Origin: JANNNX01 sp031398745
GTDB lineage: Bacteria > Actinomycetota > Acidimicrobiia > Acidimicrobiales > CADCSY01
Length of the DNA: 64,000 nucleotides
Direction of reading: 5' to 3'
Assembly: GCA_031398745.1 (NCBI GenBank)
Contig: JANNNX010000008.1
Location: 4,284-68,283, forward strand
The notes beneath the pieces were generated by a model. That model saw only the letters and a program-made list of their open reading frames with translations. It made no database searches and was not told where the DNA came from. The stretch's first letter is position 1; every line of letters starts with the position of its first letter. The translations under genes were made by a program, and so were the position numbers. Below are positions 50,511 to 59,186 of the stretch, one piece after another.

Positions 50511-50566
50511 CCGAACACTTTCTGAAAGTGTTCGGTACACTTCGATCTGCGATGAGCGAACACTTT
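50511..50566. promoter_or_regulatory. 25-bp perfect palindrome plus third half-site, Fic operator
   Basis: CCGAACACTTTC-T-GAAAGTGTTCGG (50511-50535) has perfect 12-bp arms around one base. A third copy of the half-site, CGAACACTTT, occurs at 50557-50566, inside the first codons of the gene. A -10 box TACACT (50536-50541) lies directly after the palindrome and 10 nt before ATG 50552. This layout fits strong repression at the promoter. Confidence 0.75.
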
Positions 50567-51562
50567 TCGGGTCGGCGGGGTCGCCCTCGACGTGAAGCGG
50601 TGTACGAGCGGCTCGACCTGCAGATCGCCGAGCTCTGGCAGCGCCTGGGCGGCCTCCCCCACCCCGTCGAGGCCCAGGACATCTGGCGTGGGCTCTGGTA
50701 CGAGGAGGCCCACCACTCGACCGCCATCGAGGGCAACACGCTCGTCCTCAAACAGGTGGAGGTCTTGCTCGAACAGGGGCGCGCCGTCGGAAACAAGGAA
50801 CTGGCCGAGTACATGGAGGTCAAGGGCTACGCCGACGCGGCTGAGTGGGTCTACAACCAGGCCATCCGACCGGCGATGACGAGCGGGACCGACACGATCT
50901 CCCTCGCCGAGCTGCGTCAGATCCACCAGATGGCGATGACCCCGGTGTGGGACGTCGCTCCCCACCCACAGGCGACACCCCGCCAGCATCCCGGTGCGTA
51001 CCGGGAGCACGACATCCAGCCATTCCCGGGCGGGATGACCCCTCCGACCTGGCCGCTGGTCCCACCCGCAGTCGACACCTGGGTCAGCCGAGCCAACGCC
51101 CTCGGGGCCCGATCGGCGCGCTTTCCCGAGGAGCTGGCCGAGATCCATGCCGAGTTCGAGCGCATCCACCCGTTCTTCGACGGCAACGGCCGGACCGGCC
51201 GCCTCGTCCTCAACCTTCTCCTCGTCCGGCTCGGCTACCCGCCGGCCATCGTGTACAAGCGGCAGCGTTCGCTCTACCTCGCGGCGCTCCGTCGCGCCGA
51301 CACCGGCGACCACGGCGCGCTCGGAGAACTGCTGGCGCGGGCGATCCTCGACAACCTGTACCGGTTCATCGTTCCCGCGGTTGCCGGGCCAGCTCGGCTC
51401 GTGCCCCTCGCGGCGCTGGCGAGCGATGAGATCGGCGCCCCGGCGTTGCGGACCGCTGCCAACCGGGGCCGGCTCCAGGCCGTGCGAGGCGCCGACGGCG
51501 AGTGGCGAAGCTCCCGGAACTGGGTCGAGGAGTACCGCGTCAGCCGCTACCGACGAGACTGA
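50552..51562 (+). CDS. Fic-domain protein with C-terminal HTH-like segment
   Basis: 336 residues. The Fic core has HPFFDGNGRTGR (206-217), so AMP transfer should be possible. The inhibitory motif S-x3-E-G lies near the N-terminus (STAIEGN, 56-62), i.e. a class II autoinhibited Fic. The last 60 residues (VPLAALASDEIGAPALRTAA, then NRGRLQAVRGADGEWRSSRN) resemble an excisionase/MerR-like DNA-binding wing. ATG at 50552 is preferred to GTG 50528, which lies inside the operator palindrome. The protein probably regulates itself through that palindrome. Targets unknown. Confidence 0.88.
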   Translation: MSEHFSGRRGRPRREAVYERLDLQIAELWQRLGGLPHPVEAQDIWRGLWYEEAHHSTAIEGNTLVLKQVEVLLEQGRAVGNKELAEYMEVKGYADAAEWVYNQAIRPAMTSGTDTISLAELRQIHQMAMTPVWDVAPHPQATPRQHPGAYREHDIQPFPGGMTPPTWPLVPPAVDTWVSRANALGARSARFPEELAEIHAEFERIHPFFDGNGRTGRLVLNLLLVRLGYPPAIVYKRQRSLYLAALRRADTGDHGALGELLARAILDNLYRFIVPAVAGPARLVPLAALASDEIGAPALRTAANRGRLQAVRGADGEWRSSRNWVEEYRVSRYRRD

Positions 51563-51757
51563 CGGGCCCATCCCGCCAGCTCCGCAGATGGCCCCTGCTC
51601 GGGTCACCTGCGGTACTCCCCGACGGTCGGTGGGCGCCGCCTACCATCCGATCCCGATGCGTGACCGCGGCGGTCGAGGAAGGTCACGGCCCTGGCTGCC
51701 GAGGGACTGACCAAACGCCCTCGTGGCGGTGCCGCCTCGTCGCTCGCTTGGTTCGCA

Positions 51758-52531
51758 GTGACCGCGGTGACAGGCACCGTCGCGCTCATCGTGGCCGCTT
51801 CCGCCGCCAGCGCGCAGGCGCCGCCCCTCTCCAGTTGGGTGGCCGTCGGCTTCGGCTATCTGGGCCTGATCGGCATACCCGGTTCGATCTCCCAGCTGGC
51901 CGCCCGTCTCGGGGCGACGCACATCGCCTGCTTCGTCGTCGTCACCGCCACCGCCGTCGGGGCTGGTCTGGCCATGGGATCCAGCGAGGATGCCCAGGCC
52001 GGTCTGGCTGCCCTTCTCGTTCCGTCCGTCGGGATCCCGCTGGCCTGCGTCGTGCTCGTCGGCGAGAGCGTGCTCATCCGACGGTCGGTGGTCGTGGACC
52101 CCGAACCCCTGGTCATGAGGGACCAGCGGGCCGCCCTCTCCGAGCGGCTCGCGGCGCTGCTGGTCGACCTCGTGCTGGCGGCCGCGGTCTTGGTGGTCCC
52201 GCTGACGATGCTCAGCCATCGCGACCACGAGGTGATGGCGATGATGCTCGGCTTCGTGGTCGGGCTGACCTACCTGGCCGGGACCTGGCTGACCACGGCC
52301 GCCACCGTGGGGCAGCGCCTGCTGCGGGTGCGCGTCGTCGACCGGTCCGGGCACCCGCTCACCCCGATCCAGGCACTCGGAAGGGCCGCCCTGGTGATGG
52401 GGGAGATCATCGGCACGGCGACCGTCTTCTTGCTGCCGCTGGCGGCAGTCGACATCGTGCTCGCCGCCAGCGCCAGCGGCCTGACCATCGTGGACCGGCT
52501 CACCCGAACCGCAGTCTCCGCTCAGCACTGA
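51758..52531 (+). CDS. RDD-family membrane protein
   Basis: 257 residues with about six hydrophobic segments. The RDD domain starts near residue 125 with RDQRAALSERLAALLVDLVLAAAVL and includes TVGQRLLRVRVVDRSGHPLTPIQALGRA. Function of RDD proteins is mostly unknown; some are linked to ion transport. GTG at 51758 is the only standard start in the frame after the upstream stop, but it has no clear ribosome-binding site, so a rare start further upstream is possible. Confidence 0.75.
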   Translation: MTAVTGTVALIVAASAASAQAPPLSSWVAVGFGYLGLIGIPGSISQLAARLGATHIACFVVVTATAVGAGLAMGSSEDAQAGLAALLVPSVGIPLACVVLVGESVLIRRSVVVDPEPLVMRDQRAALSERLAALLVDLVLAAAVLVVPLTMLSHRDHEVMAMMLGFVVGLTYLAGTWLTTAATVGQRLLRVRVVDRSGHPLTPIQALGRAALVMGEIIGTATVFLLPLAAVDIVLAASASGLTIVDRLTRTAVSAQH

Positions 52532-52584
52532 GATCGCCACGAGTGCTTGGGCGCGGTGCCGAACCGGAGAGCTCCCTGCCAACC

Positions 52585-52610
52585 AGTGGGCGAGGGAGGA
52601 CTTGAACTCC
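52585..52610. repeat. Degenerate copy of tRNA-Leu 3' end (possible att site)
   Basis: GTGGGCGAGGGAGGACTTGAACTCC matches the 3' end of tRNA-Leu(CAG) at 57893-57920 in 22-23 of 25 positions and in the same orientation. Nothing else of a tRNA follows. Direct repeats of a tRNA 3' end typically bound integrated elements. The rest of the 52532-52797 gap shows no gene. Confidence 0.5.
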
Positions 52611-52797
52611 AATTTCCGGGTGTTCATCGATGATGGTCGATGTCGACCCGTCCGTTAGAAGTCTCGGTGGAAGTCGGCCGGCTCCCAGGGTCGCAAGCAG
52701 TTGCTGGGGCCTGGCAGCAGCGCAGCGCGGCGCGGCTGTCGAGCTGCAAGTGGCGCAGCTCCCGGAGCTGGGTCGAAAGAGTGCCGCGCGAACCGCG

Positions 52798-53478
52798 CTA
52801 CTCCCGGTGCTCTTCGCGGACGGGTCGCACGTCCACGGGAACTTCGCCGGCGAGACACCGGCGCTCCTCGACCGTGAAGGACCCGCGGTAGCCGAAGAGT
52901 GGACCGAGAACCTTGTTGGCGACACGAACTTCGATGCGGAAGCACCCCGCCGCCTCGTCCCACCACTCCCGCACGTCGGCGACGCCGGACAGGATCATCG
53001 GGAAGCGGAACGCCACCGGACCTTCGTAAAAGCGTTGCTCGCCGCTGCGGAGGCACAGGGCGCCGTCGTCATCGACCCAGCACTCGAGGTCGACCGCGAG
53101 GTGTTGGTGTGTCCCGAGGTAGTCAACGATCGTGTGGCGTTTCCTGCTGAAGATCATCGTGGCGTCGAACGCACGACGCCGGCGCGGGAAGTGGAACCGA
53201 CGGGCCCACGTGACCGTCTCGCGACCAAACCGATCGACGTAGGCGTAGTTGGCGATCGTGAACGGGACGCTCTCGCCGCGGCTCGGGAACAGGACCCGCC
53301 TAGAAGACCCGAGTAGAAGGAACGGGAGCGTCCACCACGGGCCCCGCCAGACCTCGTCCATGACGCCGCGCCCGAGGTGGCAGGTCTCGTCGTGGGAGGA
53401 GAACCCGAACCGCCATTGCATCTGGCGGTGGAGGCGGTCGAAGTCGGTGCCGAGGGCCTCCCGGTAGATCGAGGTCAT
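52798..53478 (-). CDS. DUF4166 family protein
   Basis: 226 residues: FDRLHRQMQWRFGFSSHDE at the N-terminus, GRGVMDEVWRGPWW, TWARRFHFPRRRRAFDATMI, and the end GPLFGYRGSFTVEERRC. This matches DUF4166, usually next to sugar-epimerase-like, DoxX-like and SRPBCC genes, as here. Function unknown. ATG at 53478 overlaps the stop of the upstream gene (ATGA). Confidence 0.85.
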   Translation of the reverse strand: MTSIYREALGTDFDRLHRQMQWRFGFSSHDETCHLGRGVMDEVWRGPWWTLPFLLLGSSRRVLFPSRGESVPFTIANYAYVDRFGRETVTWARRFHFPRRRRAFDATMIFSRKRHTIVDYLGTHQHLAVDLECWVDDDGALCLRSGEQRFYEGPVAFRFPMILSGVADVREWWDEAAGCFRIEVRVANKVLGPLFGYRGSFTVEERRCLAGEVPVDVRPVREEHRE

Positions 53479-54428
53479 GGAAGGTCCTCCACCTCTGGCT
53501 GACGGTCGGGGGCGCGGCGCAACGGTCGTCGACCACTCGGGCGACCCTCATTGGTGGCAAGCGCGACGCCGGCGAGCGCGGCGACGGCAAGGCCGAGCGA
53601 TGCGGGATTGAACGCCTTCGCGAGGATCGAGCGATCAGCTTTGGCGGCGCCGACCGCCAGCGTGGGCATGGCCGCCAGCGCGATCACGAAGGGCCACCGC
53701 GTGTTCGACCGGGCGATCGTCGTCACCGCGAACGCCGCCTCGACGGCGCCGACGGCGCGCACGACTCGCCTGGCGCGAGGTTCCGGAAGGCCGAGTCCCT
53801 GCCAGATCGCGACCTCGCCGCCGTCGACCTTCCAGACTTTCGGAACCAGGCCTTGGTAGGCGAAGACGCCCGCAAGGCCGCCCACGGCGATGGCGTGCGC
53901 GATGGCGTGGTTCCTGGCGTGGTCGGGGGGCGTGCCCTGCTCGAGCCAGAGGCGCAGGCGGTCGAAGCTCCAGGCGGTGGCCCAGCCGAAGATCGGCCGA
54001 ATCATCCAGCTGTCGACGAGTTCGCCGAGACGACCCCATCGGGGCCGATAGTCGTAACGCGTCAGGAAGCGCACCCCGTCGTCGGTGGGGATGTATCGCC
54101 AGTACCCAGCGCCCGACTCGATGATCGACCGCTGATCGGCCGCCCAGAACCTCAGACCGGACCACCGTGTGCCGTCCACCCGGTCTCGCTCGCCGAGCGA
54201 TTCACCAGTGCCAGCGACGGTCAGACCGGGGACGATGGTGGTGGCGTAGGTGAAGCGTTGCGGCTCGCCGTCGGCGCGCGGGAGGTACGTGATCGCGCCG
54301 AAGCGCAGGTCCCAGCGTTGGTGCTGATCGGGCTGCTGCGTAGCGTCCCAGACGCGCTCGAGAGGGGCCTTGATCCGCGACTCGACGTAGATCGGTCGCC
54401 GACGGCGAGGGCTTCCGTTCGCCTTCAT
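53475..54428 (-). CDS. SRPBCC domain fused to DoxX-like membrane domain
   Basis: 317 residues. Residues about 12-150 are an SRPBCC/START-like domain (IYVESRIKAPLERVWDATQQPDQHQRWDLRFG). Residues about 175-300 have four hydrophobic helices of DoxX-like type (HAIAVGGLAGVFAYQGLVPKV, PEPRARRVVRAVGAVEAAFA). Such fusions occur with DUF4166 and TIGR01777 genes. The start overlaps the MerR gene (ATGA), and its stop overlaps DUF4166, so three genes are coupled. Confidence 0.83.
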   Translation of the reverse strand: MKANGSPRRRRPIYVESRIKAPLERVWDATQQPDQHQRWDLRFGAITYLPRADGEPQRFTYATTIVPGLTVAGTGESLGERDRVDGTRWSGLRFWAADQRSIIESGAGYWRYIPTDDGVRFLTRYDYRPRWGRLGELVDSWMIRPIFGWATAWSFDRLRLWLEQGTPPDHARNHAIAHAIAVGGLAGVFAYQGLVPKVWKVDGGEVAIWQGLGLPEPRARRVVRAVGAVEAAFAVTTIARSNTRWPFVIALAAMPTLAVGAAKADRSILAKAFNPASLGLAVAALAGVALATNEGRPSGRRPLRRAPDRQPEVEDLP

Positions 54429-55162
54429 GACGCGATCAGCTCGCCGAGCCGCTCCCGGCCGAGACGGGCGACGCTCGCACCGAGCGCAGCAGCAAGGACC
54501 TGGCCAGCCGTGGACTGGAGGCGGGCAAGCGTCTGGGCCAGCTCTCGGGTCTCCTCCGTGTCGAGACCCTTCTGCCAGTCAGCCGGTGCGAGGTGCGTCT
54601 CGAACAAGGCGATGAAGCGCTCCGCGATGTCATCCGTGTGGACGATCAGTGCTTCCCACTCGTCGAGGATCACGTCGACCGGGATGCCGAGGTGGGCCAG
54701 ATCGGCCCCGGTCGCCAGGAATCGACGATCGGCCACACGAAGCCGACCGTCATCGGTCGGCTGCACCAATCCGAGCGCCAGTGCCCGTTGCATCACCTCG
54801 GGCGTCAGTGCGTCATCGGGGAACCGGCCGAGGAGCTCGACCGGGTCGAGGATGACCGCGGCCGCATCCCCCAACAGCGAGTCGAGCTCGGCTTCGACAC
54901 CGACGACGGCATCGAGGCTCCGCCCCTGCTCCCACTGCTCGAGCAGGTTGGCGATGCCGGCGAGGGAGTGGCCCTCGCCCTGGAGGCGAGCGATCAGCCT
55001 CAGCCGGCTGAGGTGCGACTCGTCGTACCAGCCGGTCCGGCCCTCGAGTCGAGGTGGGGCCAGCAACGCACGGGTCTGATAGAGGCGCACGGTGGTCGAG
55101 GCCACGCCTGCCTCTCTTGCCAACTCGTCGAGTCGATAGTCGTTGCCCACCGAGACCTCCAT
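54425..55162 (-). CDS. MerR-family regulator
   Basis: 245 residues. The N-terminal winged HTH is typical: YRLDELAREAGVASTTVRLYQTRALL, GRTGWYDESHLSRLRLIARLQGEGHSLAGI. The rest is helical, with no effector-binding Cys cluster. ATG at 55162 is chosen; the open frame further upstream crosses the promoter. It heads the operon with the SRPBCC-DoxX-like and DUF4166 genes and diverges from the TIGR01777 gene, so it probably controls both. TATCAT (on the minus strand at 55188-55193) is a candidate -10. Confidence 0.88.
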   Translation of the reverse strand: MEVSVGNDYRLDELAREAGVASTTVRLYQTRALLAPPRLEGRTGWYDESHLSRLRLIARLQGEGHSLAGIANLLEQWEQGRSLDAVVGVEAELDSLLGDAAAVILDPVELLGRFPDDALTPEVMQRALALGLVQPTDDGRLRVADRRFLATGADLAHLGIPVDVILDEWEALIVHTDDIAERFIALFETHLAPADWQKGLDTEETRELAQTLARLQSTAGQVLAAALGASVARLGRERLGELIAS

Positions 55163-55302
55163 CCACTTGCCGTTGGTCTGTGAACAAATGATAGCGTATC
55201 GACTATGAGCGGATATGGGGCCGGTCAGCCCGCGGATGAGCGACGTCGACGTCACATGGACGCGGGGGGCCTGCGGCGGCTCGCACAGAGGGAGGTGTAC
55301 GC

Positions 55303-56214
55303 ATGAAGGTCGTGATCGCGGGCGGCGCGGGCGCCTTGGGGCGACGGCTGGCCGACGACTGCGCCCAATGCGGCGACGACGTGACGATCCTGACGCGCGC
55401 ACGGCGCGAAGGGATCGCCCACCGGCAGGTCATGTGGGACGGCCGCACCGTCGGGCCTTGGCGCGCCGAACTCGAGGACGCGGTCGTGATCAACCTCGCC
55501 GGCGAGCTCGTCGACAAGCGACCGACGGCGAGGAACATCGAGCTCCTGCGGCGCTCCCGCATCGAGCCGACCCGCGCCCTGGTCGAGGCAGCCTCGATGG
55601 TGACGACTCCGCCCTCGCTGTGGCTGCAGATGAGCACACTCGCCATCTACGGCGACGCAGGCCAGGACATCGTCGACGAGGAACATCCCGTTGCCGACAC
55701 TCCGCCCCAGATGCCTGGTGTGGCGCGCCCGTGGGAGGAGGCGGCGCGGGACGCAGTCGCCGACCGGCTCGTCGTCATGCGGACGGGCATCGTTCTGGAC
55801 CACGGCACGCCGGCCTTCGACCGGCTCGTGCGCCTCACGAAGCTCGGACTCGGCGGGCGGATCAGCACCGGTCGGCAATGGACCAGCTGGATTCACGTCG
55901 ACGACTTCCTGCGGGCGGTGCGCTTCATTCGCGATCACGACGAGATCGCCGGGATCGTCCACCTCACGGCGCCGAACCCGATCCGCAACCTGGACATGAT
56001 GGCGAGCCTTCGTCACGCCCTTGGTCGGCCGTGGTCGCCACCGACGCCGAAACCGCTCGTACACCTCGGCACGCTGTTGATGCAGACCGATCCAGCGCTC
56101 GCTCTCACCGGCCGGCGCTGCGTACCGCGCCGACTCTTGGCGGCCGGCTTCGACTTCGACCACCCGACGTTCGAATCAGCGGTGGAAGGCTTGCTCGAAG
56201 CTAGGACCGTCTAG
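55303..56214 (+). CDS. TIGR01777 family NAD(P)-binding epimerase-like protein
   Basis: 303 residues. N-terminal Rossmann motif VVIAGGAGALGRRL, then VINLAGELVDKRPTARNIELLRRSRIEPTRAL, STLAIYGDAG and WTSWIHVDDFLRAVRFI, with the C-terminal DUF1731-type block. The catalytic Tyr-Lys pair of short-chain enzymes is not conserved as YxxxK, which is typical of this family. Function unknown; often grouped with DUF4166 and DoxX-like genes as here. Confidence 0.88.
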   Translation: MKVVIAGGAGALGRRLADDCAQCGDDVTILTRARREGIAHRQVMWDGRTVGPWRAELEDAVVINLAGELVDKRPTARNIELLRRSRIEPTRALVEAASMVTTPPSLWLQMSTLAIYGDAGQDIVDEEHPVADTPPQMPGVARPWEEAARDAVADRLVVMRTGIVLDHGTPAFDRLVRLTKLGLGGRISTGRQWTSWIHVDDFLRAVRFIRDHDEIAGIVHLTAPNPIRNLDMMASLRHALGRPWSPPTPKPLVHLGTLLMQTDPALALTGRRCVPRRLLAAGFDFDHPTFESAVEGLLEARTV

Positions 56215-56334
56215 GCCGGGCTCTTCGAGGAGATACCGCACCGCCGGAAGGACGTCAGCCTCTCCACGGAGGACCAGCTGAGACTCCACCGCGTCGAGAT
56301 GGTCCGCCAGCTTTCGATCGCTTCCCTGCACCAT
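56176..56334 (-). CDS. Small hypothetical protein, possible fragment
   Basis: 52 residues: MVQGSDRKLADHLDAVESQL and LRGEADVLPAVRYLLEEPGL, acidic and helical. The frame is protein-like and extends upstream (DPAFYRSFYR) without an ATG or GTG into the end of the ATPase gene. Its 3' end overlaps the end of the TIGR01777 gene antisense. It may be a real small partner of the ATPase or the remains of a longer gene. Confidence 0.35.
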   Translation of the reverse strand: MVQGSDRKLADHLDAVESQLVLRGEADVLPAVRYLLEEPGLDGPSFEQAFHR

Positions 56335-56368
56335 CCGATAGAAGCTTCGGTAGAAGGCTGGGTCCCGG

Positions 56369-57745
56369 TCAGGGCGCGAGTGCGCCGATCGGGATCACGG
56401 CGATGCCGTCGGGTCGGACGTAACCGAAGCCCGTCCCAGCGATGACGCCAAGGACCGACGGCTCCCCGCTCTTGCGGGTGTCTATCGAGTCGCGGAACCG
56501 CAGGAGTGCCTCAGCGCCTTCGTCGACCAGGCCGGCGCCGAGCTTGACCTCGAACGCTCCCCACCGGCCATCGGCGAGCTGCACGACGGCGTCGGCTTCC
56601 ACGCCGTAGTTGTCGCGGTAGTGGAGCACCTTCCCGTCGAGCGGCTGGGCGAGCACTCGAAGGTCGCGGATGACGAGCGACTCGAAGAGCAGGCCGAGGA
56701 GGTTGAGGTCGCCGAGCAGACGCTCGGGCCCGGCCCCGAGCGCGGCCACCGCCAGGGACGGATCGACGAAGTGGCGTTTCGACGACGTACGGAGGCTGGC
56801 CCGCGAGCGCAGGTGGGGCGCCCACGCCGGCTGATCCTCGATGACCATCAGGCGATCGAGGATGTTGAGGTATTCGGCGACGGTGTGGCGATCGAGTGGC
56901 CCGTCACCCCCACCGGCGTCGGCGGCCAGCACGGTTACCGCCACCTCGGTGGCCGTGTTGCGAGCCAGGGAACGCAACAGCCGGTCGACGCGCGCCGGAT
57001 CGCGCCTGGAGCCCGCGACGCGGGAGACGTCGACCTGCCGGACCTGTTCGAGGTAGTCGCGCGCCGCGCGGGCGGCGCTGGCGACGCGACGTCCCTGCTG
57101 GGCCGGCCAGCCACCGGCGGTGATGCGATCGGCGAGGTCGGCCACCGCCAAGCCTGGGTCGTCGGACCGGGGAGGTTCGCCTGCCAGGAGCGCGGCGAGT
57201 GACACTGCGCCGTTCGTGTGCCCGCTCTCGAAGAGGGTCATGGGTCGCATCCGCAGGAAGGAGAAGCGGCCGGCGCCGGTGTGCCTGGCGACGTCGTCGG
57301 CTGGCACCGACGAGCCGGTGAGCACGAACTGGCCGGGCAAACCCCGATCGTCGACGGACCGGCGCACGTGGTTCCACAAACCGGGTTCGACCTGCCACTC
57401 GTCGATCAGCCGCGGGGTCACGCCTTCAAGCACCAGTGACGGGTCCACCGCCGCCGCTCGCCGGGCGTTCTCGTCTACGTCGAGCAGGACCGAGCTCGCC
57501 ACTCGCTGTCGCGCCGTTTCGGTCTTGCCGCTCGCCTTGGGCCCCTCGATGACGACAGCGCCTGCGGCGGCGAGGCGGACGTTCAGCTCTGCATCGACAA
57601 CTCTGGGCAGGTAGGGCAACAGCAGGCTCCAACTCGCGGCCAATTGGGGCCCCAGATTGTAGGCACTTTGATCACCACTTTGTAGGAGAAGGAGATCGGG
57701 ACGCTGCGTCGCTCGCTCCATCAACCCCGAATCTGCCGAGGGCAA
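56369..57745 (-). CDS. AAA/DUF4143 ATPase
   Basis: 458 residues. Walker A EGPKASGKTE (about 69-78), Walker B-like LIDEWQVEPGLW and QFVLTGSSVP give the AAA_14 domain. The C-terminal DUF4143 domain ends with a nuclease-like core NYGVEADAVVQLADGRWGAFEVKLG, i.e. E..D..EVK. Such ATPases are common in accessory regions; their role is not settled. ATG at 57721 is an alternative start. It is adjacent to the tRNA-Leu and the putative island border. Confidence 0.85.
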   Translation of the reverse strand: MPSADSGLMERATQRPDLLLLQSGDQSAYNLGPQLAASWSLLLPYLPRVVDAELNVRLAAAGAVVIEGPKASGKTETARQRVASSVLLDVDENARRAAAVDPSLVLEGVTPRLIDEWQVEPGLWNHVRRSVDDRGLPGQFVLTGSSVPADDVARHTGAGRFSFLRMRPMTLFESGHTNGAVSLAALLAGEPPRSDDPGLAVADLADRITAGGWPAQQGRRVASAARAARDYLEQVRQVDVSRVAGSRRDPARVDRLLRSLARNTATEVAVTVLAADAGGGDGPLDRHTVAEYLNILDRLMVIEDQPAWAPHLRSRASLRTSSKRHFVDPSLAVAALGAGPERLLGDLNLLGLLFESLVIRDLRVLAQPLDGKVLHYRDNYGVEADAVVQLADGRWGAFEVKLGAGLVDEGAEALLRFRDSIDTRKSGEPSVLGVIAGTGFGYVRPDGIAVIPIGALAP

Positions 57746-57841
57746 GAAGATCCGGCCGGGACGTAGCGACCGCGGCCAGATGCTCTACGAAGGGGCGGGG
57801 CTTCGGCCTCGGCCCTTCGCCGCGTTCGGCGTCCTCGACTG

Positions 57842-57855
57842 AGTTCACGTGAACT
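57842..57855. repeat. 14-bp perfect palindrome AGTTCACGTGAACT
   Basis: A symmetrical 14-bp site between the DUF4143 ATPase gene and tRNA-Leu, about 40 bp inside the putative island border. It could be an operator for the ATPase gene (start 97 nt away) or a recombinase-related site. No other copy was noticed. Confidence 0.45.
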
Positions 57856-57866
57856 TGTGTCGGTTT

Positions 57867-57890
57867 GAGCACCGACTTCGGTCGGTACTC
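57867..57890 (-). terminator. Hairpin downstream of tRNA-Leu
   Basis: GAG-c-ACCGAC-TTCG-GTCGGT-a-CTC, a 6-bp stem with a TTCG tetraloop extended by three more pairs past a mismatch. It lies 2 nt beyond the CCA end of tRNA-Leu, where transcription should end or processing occur. No T-run. Confidence 0.5.
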
Positions 57891-57892
57891 AG

Positions 57893-57979
<87 letters not shown>

Positions 57980-58040
57980 GTGGGGGGACGGTCACGTTAG
58001 CCCAGCCCTCCAGCGACCCGGCCGGTCAGGGGCCGGCGCG

Positions 58041-58046
58041 TAAGCT
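58041..58046 (+). promoter_or_regulatory. -10 box TAAGCT, leaderless-type
   Basis: TAAGCT fits TANNNT and ends 7 nt before the ATG of the fhaA-like gene, with no ribosome-binding site between. It would start transcription of the whole envelope-signalling cluster. Confidence 0.5.
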
Positions 58047-58053
58047 CGCCTCG

Positions 58054-58716
58054 ATGGGCCTCAAGGGTTTCGAGCGCCGTCTCGAGCGGCTCGTCGAGGG
58101 GACCTTCGAGCGCGTCTTCCGCAGCTCGGTCCGCCCGGTCGAGCTCGGCCGGCGCCTCACCCGGGCCATGGACGACGCCCGCACGGTCGACGTCCGGGGC
58201 GCCACTGCCGTCCCCAACGAGTTCACCTTCTCCCTCGCCCCCGACGACTACGAGCAGTTCGTCCCCATCGAGGCCGGCGTGGTGCGCGACCTGGCCGAGG
58301 CCGCCCGCGAGCACGCCCGCGCCGCCGGCTACACCTTCAAGGGCCCGGTGCGGGTCCACCTGGTCGAAGACCCCGCACTGCGCACCGGCTCCTTCGACAT
58401 CGAGGCCCACCTTCACGAGGGCCCCGGCGGCCGAGCCGGCGGCCTCCTGCGCCTCCCCGACGGCACCCGCATCGAGCTGGCCGACACGGTGGTGGTCATC
58501 GGCCGCTCCTCCGACGCCGACGTCCACCTGCCCGACAGCAGCGTCAGCCGCCGCCACGCCGAGGTCCGCCCGGTGGGCAACGGCTACGCGGTGGTCGACG
58601 TCGGTTCCACCAACGGCACCCGGGTCAACGGCAACCGCCTCACCGGCGAGCACCCCCTGGCCCAGGGCGACTCCATCTCGGTCGGCGACGTCCAGCTGCA
58701 CTTCGAAGCCTCCTGA
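58054..58716 (+). CDS. fhaA: FHA-domain protein FhaA (DUF3662-FHA)
   Basis: 220 residues. The N-terminal DUF3662 domain (about 1-115) reads GFERRLERLVEGTFERVFRSSVRPVELGRRL. The FHA domain (about 135-218) has VVIGRSSDADVHLPDSSVSRRHAEV and VVDVGSTNGTRVNGNRL. It binds phosphothreonine on kinase-modified partners and in mycobacteria slows peptidoglycan synthesis through MviN. The protein is about half the length of mycobacterial FhaA because it lacks the long low-complexity linker. Confidence 0.93.
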   Translation: MGLKGFERRLERLVEGTFERVFRSSVRPVELGRRLTRAMDDARTVDVRGATAVPNEFTFSLAPDDYEQFVPIEAGVVRDLAEAAREHARAAGYTFKGPVRVHLVEDPALRTGSFDIEAHLHEGPGGRAGGLLRLPDGTRIELADTVVVIGRSSDADVHLPDSSVSRRHAEVRPVGNGYAVVDVGSTNGTRVNGNRLTGEHPLAQGDSISVGDVQLHFEAS

Positions 58717-58721
58717 CGCCC

Positions 58722-59186
58722 GTGCCGGCGGCACTGCTCTCGTTCCTCACCGTCTGCTGCGTTCTGCTCCTCTACCTCTTCCTCTACCGCGTCGTCCGGG
58801 CGGTGTGGGCCGAGCTGGCACCCCCGGCGGCGATCCCGGCCGGCGGCGCGGCGGCGGCCGGCGCCGCCCCGACCCCCGGACGCTTCCGGCGCAACCGCAA
58901 CGGCAGCCGGTTGGTCGTCCTCGAGCCCAAGGACCGGCGAGGCCAGAGCTACGAGCTGGTCGACGAGCTGACCGTCGGCCGGGCCCCGGGCTGCGCCATC
59001 CTCCTCGACGACGGCTACACCTCGGCCCTGCACGCCCGGATCTTCCTGCGTGACGGTCGGCGCCTGGTCGAGGACCTCGGCTCGACCAACGGCACCTTCC
59101 TCAACGCCGCCCGGGTCGACTCGGCCTCGGTGATCCGCCGGGGTGACCGGGTCAAGATCGGCGTCACCGTCCTCGAGGTCGACTGA
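58722..59186 (+). CDS. fhaB: FHA-domain membrane protein FhaB/FipA
   Basis: 154 residues. One N-terminal membrane helix (LLSFLTVCCVLLLYLFLYRVV), an Ala/Pro linker, then an FHA domain (YELVDELTVGRAPGCAILLDD, TSALHARIFLRDG, VEDLGSTNGTFLN). It is the small FhaB/FipA-type partner of the division machinery. GTG at 58722 starts 5 nt after fhaA; its TGA is followed immediately by the pstP ATG. Confidence 0.93.
   Translation: MPAALLSFLTVCCVLLLYLFLYRVVRAVWAELAPPAAIPAGGAAAAGAAPTPGRFRRNRNGSRLVVLEPKDRRGQSYELVDELTVGRAPGCAILLDDGYTSALHARIFLRDGRRLVEDLGSTNGTFLNAARVDSASVIRRGDRVKIGVTVLEVD

Noticed and set aside
52585..52670. A second complete tRNA-Leu
   Set aside because: Only about 25 nt of the 3' end match; there is no anticodon arm or 5' acceptor strand.
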